64,000 nucleotides of DNA, from positions 1 to 64,000 of the forward strand of contig MVQI01000011.1 of NCBI GenBank assembly GCA_002067795.1, given 5' to 3'. Of this stretch, positions 26,706 through 35,372 are shown in pieces. Numbering within the stretch: the stretch's first letter is position 1; each line of letters begins with the position of its first letter. Both the position numbers and the translations under genes were made by a program. The notes beneath the pieces are model-generated. The model was given only the letters and a program-made list of their open reading frames with translations. It ran no database searches and was not told the DNA's origin. Source of the stretch: Methanosaeta sp. PtaB.Bin039 (GTDB lineage Archaea > Halobacteriota > Methanosarcinia > Methanotrichales > Methanotrichaceae).

Positions 26706-27599
26706 ATGCTTAATAGTGGTCCCAGTAAAATCCTGGATCGCCCTTTGGATCTCTTGGAGTCGCTTGGATTTTCAGTAGGGCAGATCAGGAGGTCGGATAT
26801 GTATCAGTGGGACCCTGAGAATTATAAGGATTGCTCTTCTCCTCAGAAGTCCTGGGCAGAAGCATTCATCGCCGAGATACCCTTGCAGGGAAACGAGCGG
26901 ATTCTCGATATAGGCTGCGGAGACGGCAAGATAACCGCTGGCTTGGCCAAACTGCTGCCCCATGGCTCTATCTTAGGCCTGGACAGCTCTTCGGAAATGA
27001 TCTGCTACGCCTGCGCCCACTGGCAGCTTAGGAACCTGGAGTTCAGGCTTGGCGACGCCTCTGCCCTGGATTTTCTGGAGGAATTCGATCTGGTGGTATC
27101 ATTCGCCTGTCTGCATTGGGTGCTGGACCACGAACCGGTTCTCAAGGGCATATCCAGGGCCCTGAAGCCCGGTGGCCGGGCATATCTGCAGTTCGCCGGA
27201 AGGGGCAATGCGGCAGCCGTTTTACAGGCCGCCCACCAGACGATGGAGGAGGAGCGCTGGCGGGGTTATTTCCCGGATTTTGACTTCCCCTATGGCTTTT
27301 TCGACGTCTCGGAATACCGACCCTGGATCGAGCAGTCCGGTCTTCGAATCCTCCGGTTGGAACTGGTCTGCCGGCAGATGGTCCAGCCGAGCAGACAGGG
27401 CATGGCCGGCTGGATGGCCACCACATGGATGCCCTACACAGACCGACTACCACAGGAGCTGCGCTCAGCTTTTATGGACGAGGTAATCGCCCGGTATACA
27501 GAGGGCCATCCTCCGGCCCGTGATGGGAGCATATCCGTCAGCATGGTGCGACTTGAGGCGGTGCTTGAAAAACCTATCTCTGGTGGCGATCATCTCTGA
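26706..27599 (+). CDS. SAM-dependent class I methyltransferase
   Basis: A 297-residue Rossmann-fold methyltransferase. Motif I is ILDIGCGDGKITAGLAK (about residues 75-91), then GLDSSSEMICYA (motif II acid), LGDASALDF and VVSFACLHWV (motif IV) and LKPGGRAYLQF (motif V). Overall it resembles trans-aconitate methyltransferase and its relatives, which methylate small acids; the substrate is not determined. The first 45 residues precede the core. It is a single gene; the Dabb gene starts 95 bases downstream. Confidence 0.85.
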   Translation: MLNSGPSKILDRPLDLLESLGFSVGQIRRSDMYQWDPENYKDCSSPQKSWAEAFIAEIPLQGNERILDIGCGDGKITAGLAKLLPHGSILGLDSSSEMICYACAHWQLRNLEFRLGDASALDFLEEFDLVVSFACLHWVLDHEPVLKGISRALKPGGRAYLQFAGRGNAAAVLQAAHQTMEEERWRGYFPDFDFPYGFFDVSEYRPWIEQSGLRILRLELVCRQMVQPSRQGMAGWMATTWMPYTDRLPQELRSAFMDEVIARYTEGHPPARDGSISVSMVRLEAVLEKPISGGDHL

Positions 27600-27694
27600 C
27601 TTGCCGGGCATCACGGGTCCGGGTCCCAACCTATCGTAACCTTTAGCCCTGGCAAAGCGATAGAGATTTATCCATACGGTTTTCATGGTCTGCT

Positions 27695-27985
27695 ATGCTT
27701 AAGCATATCGTACTTTTTAAGCTCAAGAACGGCCTGGACCCGCATACTCCTTGCATGATGAAGGATGCACTTGAGGGGCTGATCGGCAAGATCCCAGAGA
27801 TACGCAAGATGGAGGTTGGAATCGACATGACTGCCTCACCAGTATCTTACCAGGTCGCGCTTTATACGGAGTTCGACGACAAGGAAAGCCTTCTATCTTA
27901 CCAGCGGCACCCCGAGCACCTGAAGGTGGCCGAGTTCGTAATAGGCCAGTCAGAACAGCGAGCCGTGGTGGATTACATGGCGTAG
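27695..27985 (+). CDS. Dabb family (stress-responsive alpha-beta barrel) protein
   Basis: A 96-residue Dabb-domain protein, with the standard start MLKHIVLFKLK and the pattern LEGLIGKIPEIRKMEVGID followed by VALYTEFDDKESLLSYQRHPEHLKVAEFV. Members form dimeric ferredoxin-like barrels; known ones act on small aromatic or phenolic ligands, but most are uncharacterised. The length is normal. No operon partner is clear. Confidence 0.9.
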   Translation: MLKHIVLFKLKNGLDPHTPCMMKDALEGLIGKIPEIRKMEVGIDMTASPVSYQVALYTEFDDKESLLSYQRHPEHLKVAEFVIGQSEQRAVVDYMA

Positions 27986-28112
27986 GGACAGCCAGTGTGA
28001 AGGTCCGCCGACGGCTCAGTTGCGACTAATCGGGCGATCGCCCTGCCTGGTGGCCGGTCATGTCGCCTAAACGCAGCCTTTCCTGGCAGTCCGCGATTTA
28101 GATGCCATGGAT

Positions 28113-28352
28113 TTACAGAAGTCTTCGGATCAGGTCCTTCAGCCGCTCCTCCTGGCCTAAAGGCTCGATCTTGGCCTTCAGACCACAGCGAGACGGCATT
28201 GGGATAAGGCTCTCGTCAAGAAGCTGGTAGTACGCCTCGTCAAGGGTCACATCCCCAGAGGCGTAGCGCCCCAGCACCAGTCGCACGCCAGCCTGCTGCG
28301 CGGGATTCATCTTGGATATGTTCTGTACCGCCTGCTCTATCTCTTCTATCAT
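28113..28352 (-). CDS. small helical protein, unknown
   Basis: A 79-residue protein, mostly helical (MIEEIEQAVQNISKMNPAQQ, TLDEAYYQLLDESL, GQEERLKDLIRRLL), with one central cysteine. Not recognised. The ATG at 28352 is preceded by AT-rich sequence on the minus strand but no clear ribosome site. Composition is gene-like, so I keep it with moderate confidence. Confidence 0.55.
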   Translation of the reverse strand: MIEEIEQAVQNISKMNPAQQAGVRLVLGRYASGDVTLDEAYYQLLDESLIPMPSRCGLKAKIEPLGQEERLKDLIRRLL

Positions 28353-28542
28353 GATGAAGCCCAGGGCCTTATGAACTATTTAGAGCTTCTTGCATTCCGG
28401 GATGCAGAAAAACCCATTCCTGGATGCAGAAAACCCATCTGCTCCGCTTCCTGCGTGGCGGCAGCCTTGGTCTGGCATCACCTGGGCCCAGGTCCTTCCC
28501 TCAAGAAAAACGTTTTATCCTACAGCGAAGTCTCCATCTCAC

Positions 28543-29631
28543 ATGGCGCATGTGCTTTTTAGTCCTCTGAACTGGGGGTTGGGACATGCTTCCAGAGACA
28601 TCCCAATTATAAGAGAGCTGCTGGATCATGATCATCAGGTGACCATAGCCTCCAGCGGAAACGCCCTGGAGATGCTCCGCAGGGAGTTCCCGCAGTGCAG
28701 GACCATGGTCTACAGGGACTACCCGGCGCCGTACAGCTCGAGCCGGTTCTTCCTGCCCAAGTTCAGCGCCTATATCCCGGTCATGTTGAAGGCCCTGGCA
28801 GAGGAGCACAGGAACCTAAAAAACATACTATCAAAAGATGATTATGATATTATAATAAGCGATAACCGTCTTGGAGTCTACTCCTCGACCATTCCATCTT
28901 TCTTTATCACTCACCAACTCCGGTTCAGTACGCCTTCTATCCTATGGCCGGTGGAGATGGGCACCATTTATGTCAATGGTTACTTCCACAAAAAATTTAC
29001 AGGAGTGATAGTGCCAGACAATCCTCCGGGCCCAAGTGCCATCAGCGGCAAGCTATCCCAGTCCAGGTTCAAAGCTACCATCGACAGAACCTACTATGCC
29101 GGAATCCTCTGCAGCACTCAGCGACTGGATATCGATCGGGATCTGGACTTCCTTGTGATAATCTCTGGACCCGAACCCCAGCGCACCAAGCTGGAGCAGA
29201 TTCTGCTTGGGGATGTCACCGACCTGCCTGGCGAGAAGGTGGTGCTTTTGGGCAGCCCAATCCAGGACGTCCATCGCAAGCTGGACGAACACACGATCGT
29301 ACACTCCTACGTCTCCACCGAGGAGAAGGTCCGGCTAATGAACCGGGCCCGCTTCCTGATCTCCCGCTCCGGGTACACCACCATGATGGAGGTGGCCGAG
29401 CTTGGGCTTCGCCAGGGTTTGTTTATCCCCACGCCAGGCCAGACCGAACAGGAGTACCTCTCGCGCTTTTACCAGAAGCAGGGCTGGTTTCTCTCGCGCA
29501 GCCAGTATCACCTGAACCTGCTCTCAGATGTGGAGGCTGCCAGAAAGTACCGGGGATTTCCGGAGATGCCCAAGACCGCACAAAACGTCAAGCGGCTATA
29601 TCAGGATCTGCTGGCCCAGTACCTTGAGTGA
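28543..29631 (+). CDS. MurG-like glycosyltransferase
   Basis: A 362-residue GT-B glycosyltransferase. The N-lobe starts HVLFSPLNWGLGHASRDIPIIREL, with the glycine-rich loop for the acceptor; the C-lobe has VVLLGSPIQDVHRK and the donor-site segment FLISRSGYTTMMEVAELG then IPTPGQTEQEYLSRFY, as in UDP-sugar enzymes such as MurG and related archaeal transferases. It likely adds a sugar to a lipid or small molecule. I chose ATG 28543 because upstream in-frame codons give non-family sequence; TTTTATC at 28513-28519 would then make a leaderless message. Upstream, a short direct repeat (GGATGCAGAAAACCCAT) sits at about 28400-28440. Confidence 0.85.
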   Translation: MAHVLFSPLNWGLGHASRDIPIIRELLDHDHQVTIASSGNALEMLRREFPQCRTMVYRDYPAPYSSSRFFLPKFSAYIPVMLKALAEEHRNLKNILSKDDYDIIISDNRLGVYSSTIPSFFITHQLRFSTPSILWPVEMGTIYVNGYFHKKFTGVIVPDNPPGPSAISGKLSQSRFKATIDRTYYAGILCSTQRLDIDRDLDFLVIISGPEPQRTKLEQILLGDVTDLPGEKVVLLGSPIQDVHRKLDEHTIVHSYVSTEEKVRLMNRARFLISRSGYTTMMEVAELGLRQGLFIPTPGQTEQEYLSRFYQKQGWFLSRSQYHLNLLSDVEAARKYRGFPEMPKTAQNVKRLYQDLLAQYLE

Positions 29632-29740
29632 GTCTTAAGGTCTGCCGACGTGGCCCAAGTCTCCTGATGAGAGTCGTGGCCGAGATTACCCTGGGCATTC
29701 GCGGATCTTTGCGTAATTCCTGTGGGCATCAAATGCAGCA

Positions 29741-31132
29741 TCATCGTTTCTCATGGTGCATATCTCCGCGGGCCAGAGAGGTCGCTACCCCTGCTGCGCA
29801 TAGCATTGAGAAGAGCAGGAAAGCAGCCCTGGTGGCGTCCAGGAACCTCTCGTAATATTCCGGGACGATCTCCACCCTGCCCATATAGAGGGCGAAGATC
29901 AGCATCGCCAGGCTCATGCTTGTCATCTGGCCCAGCAGGCGCATGGTTCCAAGAGTTGCTGAGGCCACGCCGTAATACTTCCTCTCGACAGCGCTCATGA
30001 TGGCATTGGTGTTTGGTGAGGAGAACAGGGCGAGGCCGAATCCCAGAGTGGCCTGCGATAGCACAACGAACCACAAAGGCGTGTCCCATCCCAGGAGCGC
30101 AAGCGGTGATACCCCAAGCACCGTGAATAGCATGCCGATAGAGGCCACTACCCGTGGCTCCACCCGATCTGAGAGCCTGCCTGCCCATGGGGAGAAGATA
30201 GTCATGACCAGTGGCTGGGAGACAAGCACCAGGCCCGCCATCTGAGGGCTCAAGCCGTCTATGTACTGCAGATACAGGCTCAGCAAGAATCCGCAGGCGA
30301 AGGTTGCGCTATAGTTGATCAGGGCAGTCAGGTTGGAGAAGGCGAACACGCGGTTATTCCGGAAGAGGCGGACGTTCATCACCGGAGATGATACCTTCAA
30401 CTCCACCCAAATGAAGGCAGCCAGGAGAGCCACTCCCAGCAATACCAGCGGCCCGCCGGGAAATTCAGGAAGCAGGGAGAGGCCGTAGACAAGGGCGAGG
30501 ATCGAGGCGCCGTAGATCAGCGATCCAACCACGTCGAACCTCTCGCCTCCTGCATCTGCCCATTCCCCATTCAGCCGGAAATAGGTGAGATAGACGGTTA
30601 AAAGCCCGAGAGGAACCGTGAGCAGAAACAGGCTTCTCCAGCCCAGCTGCTGGGTGAGAAATCCGCCCAAGACCGGGCCGGTTGACAGGCCCAGGTAGAC
30701 CACGGCTATGTTCAATCCAAGCACTCGCCCCCGATCCTGGGGTGGAAAGACCGATGTGAGGATGGCCACACCAGTCCCGAAGATCATGGCGCTTCCTGCG
30801 CCCTGCAGAAAGCGGAAGAGTATCAGGCCCTGGGCGGAGGTGGAGATGCCGGCGAGAAGCGAGGATACGGTGAAGAGGGCGATGCCGTATCCGAAGATCT
30901 TTTTCCTCCCCCAGATGTCGCCCAGCCTGCCTGCCGGAACGAGGAGCACAGCTGCCGCCAGCAAGAACGACATGGCCACCCAGCTCAGCGTTATGGCGTC
31001 CAAGGAGAACTCGGCGCTGATCGTGGGCATTGCGATGTTTACCGAAGCACCCATAAAAGGCGTGAGGAAAGAGCTGAATGCGGCGATCCAGACCGCGCAC
31101 CGCTGAACGTCTTTTTGCCCGCCCGGCTGCAT
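29741..31132 (-). CDS. MFS drug exporter, 14-helix DHA2 type
   Basis: A 463-residue transporter with about 14 hydrophobic helices. Signatures: WVAMSFLLAAAVLLVPAGRL (motif A region: GRLGDIWGRKK), RFLQGAGSAMIFGTGVAIL and LGLSTGPVLGGFL (motif C), typical of EmrB/QacA proton-drug antiporters. It probably exports hydrophobic or cationic compounds. The start at ATG 31132 gives a short charged N-terminus (MQPGGQKDVQRC) before helix 1; a longer start at 31249 adds unlikely sequence. It is a single gene. Confidence 0.9.
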   Translation of the reverse strand: MQPGGQKDVQRCAVWIAAFSSFLTPFMGASVNIAMPTISAEFSLDAITLSWVAMSFLLAAAVLLVPAGRLGDIWGRKKIFGYGIALFTVSSLLAGISTSAQGLILFRFLQGAGSAMIFGTGVAILTSVFPPQDRGRVLGLNIAVVYLGLSTGPVLGGFLTQQLGWRSLFLLTVPLGLLTVYLTYFRLNGEWADAGGERFDVVGSLIYGASILALVYGLSLLPEFPGGPLVLLGVALLAAFIWVELKVSSPVMNVRLFRNNRVFAFSNLTALINYSATFACGFLLSLYLQYIDGLSPQMAGLVLVSQPLVMTIFSPWAGRLSDRVEPRVVASIGMLFTVLGVSPLALLGWDTPLWFVVLSQATLGFGLALFSSPNTNAIMSAVERKYYGVASATLGTMRLLGQMTSMSLAMLIFALYMGRVEIVPEYYERFLDATRAAFLLFSMLCAAGVATSLARGDMHHEKR

Positions 31133-31196
31133 GATCCATCCACTTGGATTCGTGGATTTAATACTGATGGACCATTGGCTCGGGCCAGCCCCGCTC

Positions 31197-31904
31197 TCAC
31201 CAGTAGTCGAGCAAGCGCTGAAGCACCTGATCACGCTCGCCCTGTGCATTCTTGCTGCCTGTTGCAGCCAGGGGAAGGGCGCTTATCATATCCAGGAGAT
31301 AGCGCTGCTTCGCCGCCATCAGATCGAATCCTCCCGACTCATCAGGATACATGTCCAGGAAGGAGGCAAAGATGCCGGTCAGGTATCTGGCCTGGGCAAG
31401 CGAGTCTTGGATTATAGACCTCAAGGAATCCACAGATTCCTCCTTGGATGGCATGCCTTTTCCTCCTGGCTGCAGAATGTCATGGGGGGACTTTATCGCC
31501 AGACCCATCTTACCAAAGGCCTCCAGAAAGGCCACGAAGGCTGAGCTGTCCAGGTTGCATATTCCTCCGTGGGTCTGCGCGTAGCCGCATTGCTGGCAGC
31601 GCGAGTCTGCATACTCCTGGCAAAAGGGGCAGGTCTCGGGCCTCACCGGCAGCTGTCCGCAGATCATAAGGGAGGCGGCCTTGGCCAGGCGGATGCCCTG
31701 CTCAGGACCATCCATCCGTATCGAAGCTTCAAAAAGGGACTCCAGGTCCCGCAGCAGCGCATATGCGAGCGATCTCATGGAGAGCCGGGCTCTCTGAATG
31801 GATGCGGTCGAGAGTGCCGCAGCAGCCGCATCACGGGTGCATTGCGGGGCAGACAGGCCAGGTGGGATATCCTGGCCGGCTGCAGATATCTTCTCAGTCA
31901 TCAA
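31197..31904 (-). CDS. zinc-ribbon helical protein in deacetylase operon
   Basis: A 235-residue protein of mostly helical character with a central CPFC ... CQQC knuckle pair (about residues 92-108), probably a zinc ribbon. The rest has no motif I know. It begins eight bases after the deacetylase gene and must be cotranslated with it. It could be a scaffold or regulatory subunit for that enzyme; this is inference from position. Confidence 0.7.
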   Translation of the reverse strand: MMTEKISAAGQDIPPGLSAPQCTRDAAAAALSTASIQRARLSMRSLAYALLRDLESLFEASIRMDGPEQGIRLAKAASLMICGQLPVRPETCPFCQEYADSRCQQCGYAQTHGGICNLDSSAFVAFLEAFGKMGLAIKSPHDILQPGGKGMPSKEESVDSLRSIIQDSLAQARYLTGIFASFLDMYPDESGGFDLMAAKQRYLLDMISALPLAATGSKNAQGERDQVLQRLLDYW

Positions 31905-31912
31905 GCCTTTTC

Positions 31913-33388
31913 TTAATAAGCGCGCTCATTTCTGGTGCGGGTATGATAGGAGCGGTAGACGTCGCGTGGCCGGTCCTGGAGGTAAACGAAGTCGTACTTT
32001 GCGTCCTGCTTGTGCTCCTCGTACTCCTCCCTGGCGTCGTCTTGGCAGCTGCGGCAGGCGAAGAGGGGGATTGAGACGCCAAGCGCCGTGTTGAGACGGC
32101 CGTGGCCCTGAGATGCCTGGGTTCCAACCATTAGGTAACCCTGACAGTCGGGGCACATGCGCACAGTCTCCTCCTGGTTCTCCGAGATCATATCGGTGTC
32201 GTAGAAGACGCGCTTGCGGTTTCTGTAGAACTGGCCCAACTCCTCCTTTGCTCTTGATATCAGGTCATCTTTGGTCTCCCAGATATTCAGCAGATAGTTG
32301 ACCGTGGACTCAATTGAGCGCACCATCTCCCCGGTCTGGGTGAACCTGCCGGGCACGTAGTCCGGCTCCCGCACATGGGAGTAGTCCAGCCGCGCCATTG
32401 CCTGGATGATTCCGGTATTGACATAGGGCAGGGCGCTCTCTATAGCGTAGCCGCCTTCCAGCACTGCCATGTCGGGGTTGAGCCTCTCGTTGAGCCTGGC
32501 GTAGCCCTGGGCCGTGAATCGCATGTTCGCAAGCGGATCTGTGTAATGGTTGTCCTGGCCAGCTGAGTTGCAGACCAGGTCTGGCCCGAAGTCGTCGAGG
32601 ATCGGCAGGACGAGGTTTTCGAGGACAAAGTGTATTCCCTCGTCTGTGGTCCCAGGCGGCAAGGGCACGTTTAGCGTGGATCCAAGAGCAGCCGGGCCGC
32701 CCATCTCGTGGACGAACCCCGATCCCGGGTAGAGCGTTCGGCCGTCCTGGTGAAAGCTGATGAAGAGAACGTCAGGATCGTGCCAGAATATGTCCTGAGT
32801 ACCGTCTCCGTGGTGGACGTCGGTATCCACTATGGCGATCTTGCGCATGCCGTACTTCTTGCGGATATACTCGACCATTATGGCCTCGTTGTTGATGTTG
32901 CAAAAGCCGCGGTTGCCATGAACCACCCGCATTGAATGATGGCCGGGTGGGCGAACCAGCGCGAATCCGTTGCGGATCTGGTTGCTCATCAGGGCGTCTG
33001 CGAGGACCAGGGTGCTGCCGGCTGCGATCAGGTGGGCCTCTGTGGTCTTGGACTCGACGTCGGGGACGCAGAAATGCACGCGTGCCACGTCTTTTAGCTC
33101 TGCGAGGCGGGGTTTGTACTCCTCGATCTGCGGCAGGTCCATCAACCCCTCCTCGAATATCTGATCCCTCGTATAGAGAAGCCGCTCCTCCCTCTCCGGA
33201 TGGGTCGGGGAGATCGCCCAGTCGAAAGCCGGGAAGAATATCAGCCCTGTCTTGAGGGCCTGGCTGCTCCTGGCAGGACGGACAAGTGCACTCTGCGACG
33301 ACCTTCTTGACGCCTCAGGCTCATCTCTGGTCCGGGCCTGCTCTGCTGCCTCGGCGGAGGCCTGATCTCGTATGGGCTCAGTTCTCAC
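31913..33388 (-). CDS. histone deacetylase / acetylpolyamine amidohydrolase family
   Basis: A 491-residue zinc hydrolase of the class II deacetylase superfamily, which removes acetyl groups from lysine, polyamines or acetoin-related substrates. Seen: RPPGHHSM (catalytic His pair), VDTDVHHGDGTQ (zinc Asp and His), SAGQDNHYTDPLA (zinc Asp) and VLEGGYAIE. The C-terminal 100 residues add a zinc ribbon, CPDC ... CRSC, absent from typical members. The start is best at GTG 33388, six bases after GGAGGTG; this overlaps the end of the hydantoinase-like gene by 11 bases. Acetylated targets in methanogens include Alba and other chromatin proteins. Confidence 0.87.
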   Translation of the reverse strand: MRTEPIRDQASAEAAEQARTRDEPEASRRSSQSALVRPARSSQALKTGLIFFPAFDWAISPTHPEREERLLYTRDQIFEEGLMDLPQIEEYKPRLAELKDVARVHFCVPDVESKTTEAHLIAAGSTLVLADALMSNQIRNGFALVRPPGHHSMRVVHGNRGFCNINNEAIMVEYIRKKYGMRKIAIVDTDVHHGDGTQDIFWHDPDVLFISFHQDGRTLYPGSGFVHEMGGPAALGSTLNVPLPPGTTDEGIHFVLENLVLPILDDFGPDLVCNSAGQDNHYTDPLANMRFTAQGYARLNERLNPDMAVLEGGYAIESALPYVNTGIIQAMARLDYSHVREPDYVPGRFTQTGEMVRSIESTVNYLLNIWETKDDLISRAKEELGQFYRNRKRVFYDTDMISENQEETVRMCPDCQGYLMVGTQASQGHGRLNTALGVSIPLFACRSCQDDAREEYEEHKQDAKYDFVYLQDRPRDVYRSYHTRTRNERAY

Positions 33389-35063
33389 GGCCGGCACCTC
33401 CCCAGGAAGGAAGAATCCCTGCAGGTATCTCCATGCGGACGTCCAGCAGCCGGCCAACCGTCGACCAGCCCCGCACCATGTTGAATATCTCGCTGTTGGT
33501 AACCTCGGCTTCATCGGCGTGCTCTCCTATCCCAAGCGACCTGGCCCTCTCCATCAGCAGCCGGCGGGCCATGTCCTCGGCGCCCTGCAGATTCAGGTTG
33601 CGGCCGCTGACCTCCCCGCTGCTGCCGTCCTCGGCAACCGAATACACCCCCCGCTCGGTGTCGATGTGCAGGCTCAGCGTCATGGTTGGCCTGGCGACAG
33701 CTGCTCCGATTGCATTGGCAACGGCAGCATGCTTCAGCACTATAGATCTGGCTTTCAGTCTCTCGGCAACCATGGGCACAAGTGCGGGGGAGGCTCCGCC
33801 AACTCCTACAACGTTCTGGGGCCTGACCCTCTCCTTCTGCAGGATCTCCCAGATGCGATAAGCCGGTTCCTGCTCCCACTCAAGGAACATCTGCTCAACC
33901 TCTCTCACTATCTTCTCCACCGAAGTCTCCACCACCTTTTGGGAGGCCTCCAGAGCGCTGCAACCCAATGATGAGCCCACCTCCTGCATGGCCTTCATGG
34001 CCAGGGCAGCATCGCCCACCTGTGCCATTCCCAGGACAGAGAGTGCGTCAGTCGGGGTTGGCAGCGGACCGCCCAGAGCCCGCGCCGGGCCCTGCCTATC
34101 AGGGCCGACCGTGAGATGGCCTTTGGCGACCCTCACAGCACTGTCTCCTCCAAGTCCCAGGGATTTGACCGCAAAGGCCCGGATGTGGGTGAGCATCCCG
34201 TCGACCCGAGCCCCTTTCGATGAGAGCAGGGGTTGGCCTGATAATATGAGGGCCAGGTCGGTTGTCGTGCCTCCAATGTCCACCACTACCGAGGTCTGAC
34301 CTGCCGGAGCCAGGGCCATGACTCCCATGACGCTGGCAGCTGGCCCGGAGAATATGGTCTCCACAGGTCGATCCTCAGACCTGTCCAGTGGAAGAGTGCC
34401 TCCATCTGCCTTGAGTATATATATCGGCGCATCGATATTCCGGTTGCGGATGGCCTGCACAACAGCGTGGGCGAACTCGCGGTACTGATCTCTTGTGGCC
34501 AGGGTGAGAACGGTGGTCGCAGCCCGGCGGGGGAAGTTGAGCATGCCTGAGACGCGGTGGCCAACCTCGACCTCCACCTGGGGTGCTGCATCGCGGAAGG
34601 CAGATTCGGCTTGCAGCTCATGGGCGGGGTTTCTCTGACAGAACTTGCCAACTATGGCCGCCTTCTTGATGCCCTGGCCGGCTATCCTGGCAGCAGCTGC
34701 CCGTACCTGGGACTGGTCGAGGGACTGGATCTCCCGTCCTCTGTAGTCGATGGCACCGCCCAGCACTATGGGTTGGCCTGGCAGATGGTAGTCGTCGGGA
34801 TTTGTGCCGGGGCCTGGTATGAGCACGAGGGAGACCGGGTCCTGCTTTCCCTCGGCTATGAGGTTGGTGATCAGGGTCGTGCTCAGGACCACCCGCTCGA
34901 TCTTCCTGCAATCGATGCCTGATGTGAGTTTGTCCAGGGCCCGGAGAAGGCAGCCCAGGATATCCTGATGATCCGTCGGGCCGATTGCGGTCTTGACCAC
35001 CTGGCCCCCGTCGATAAGAGCAGCGTCGGTGGTGGTGCCACCGACATCAATTCCAATTAGCAT
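33378..35063 (-). CDS. hydantoinase/oxoprolinase family protein
   Basis: A 561-residue protein of the ASKHA-fold hydantoinase A / methylhydantoinase family. It starts MLIGIDVGGTTTDAALIDGG (phosphate 1 loop) and carries VVVDIGGTTTDLALIL (second loop) and ADGGTLPLDRSEDRPVETIFSGPAASVMG. Known members open cyclic amides (5-oxoproline, hydantoins) with ATP; substrate unknown here. Partners of the B-type subunit are absent. I start at ATG 35063; a longer frame to 35204 lacks family sequence. Overlap with the deacetylase start implies coupling. Confidence 0.88.
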   Translation of the reverse strand: MLIGIDVGGTTTDAALIDGGQVVKTAIGPTDHQDILGCLLRALDKLTSGIDCRKIERVVLSTTLITNLIAEGKQDPVSLVLIPGPGTNPDDYHLPGQPIVLGGAIDYRGREIQSLDQSQVRAAAARIAGQGIKKAAIVGKFCQRNPAHELQAESAFRDAAPQVEVEVGHRVSGMLNFPRRAATTVLTLATRDQYREFAHAVVQAIRNRNIDAPIYILKADGGTLPLDRSEDRPVETIFSGPAASVMGVMALAPAGQTSVVVDIGGTTTDLALILSGQPLLSSKGARVDGMLTHIRAFAVKSLGLGGDSAVRVAKGHLTVGPDRQGPARALGGPLPTPTDALSVLGMAQVGDAALAMKAMQEVGSSLGCSALEASQKVVETSVEKIVREVEQMFLEWEQEPAYRIWEILQKERVRPQNVVGVGGASPALVPMVAERLKARSIVLKHAAVANAIGAAVARPTMTLSLHIDTERGVYSVAEDGSSGEVSGRNLNLQGAEDMARRLLMERARSLGIGEHADEAEVTNSEIFNMVRGWSTVGRLLDVRMEIPAGILPSWGGAGREN

Positions 35064-35238
35064 GAGTGCATCGCCTTCGCCTGTATTGGAATAACGTTTT
35101 GATCCGGGGGGTATATCGGCCTTGCGGTGATCGCGGAACAGGAACAGCAGCCAAGCCTCAGTTCTCCTGGCCTGCAAAATGGGCAGGGCGGTCCCCGACG
35201 GCAAAGGTTAAGAGGCAGAAAGGGATGGAAGGAAAAGG

Positions 35239-35339
35239 GGGCTCGTAGGGTAGAGGATATCCTAGCGGGCTTCGGAGAGCGCTTCAAAGAGAGCTATCGA
35301 AGAAACCCGCTGACCTGGGTTCGATCCCCAGCGAGTCCG
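35239..35339 (+). tRNA. tRNA-Arg (TCG) with 29-base intron
   Basis: Acceptor GGGCTCG (35239-35245) pairs with CGAGTCC (35332-35338, one G-T), discriminator G. D-loop AGAGGATA includes A14, G18, G19, A20 and A21. The anticodon stem GCGGG (35265-35269) pairs with CCCGC (35306-35310), and the loop CTTCGG/A gives anticodon TCG at 35272-35274. T arm CTGGG-TTCGATC-CCCAG. An intron occupies 35276-35304, after position 37. CTTC (32-35) pairs with GAAG in the intron, with three-base bulges on each side, a canonical bulge-helix-bulge cut by archaeal tRNA endonuclease. CCA is not encoded. Confidence 0.93.
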
Positions 35340-35372
35340 CTATTTTTCCGGTCTGGCCAGGGTGGTGGTGGG

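Noticed and set aside
33389-33514. Longer start for the deacetylase-family protein
   Set aside because: It would overlap the hydantoinase-like gene by 137 bases and has no ribosome site, while GTG 33388 has GGAGGTG six bases ahead.
35127-35372. N-terminal extension of the Vms1-like protein
   Set aside because: That stretch contains the tRNA-Arg gene; the frame is open by chance, and a TTG with a ribosome site follows the tRNA.
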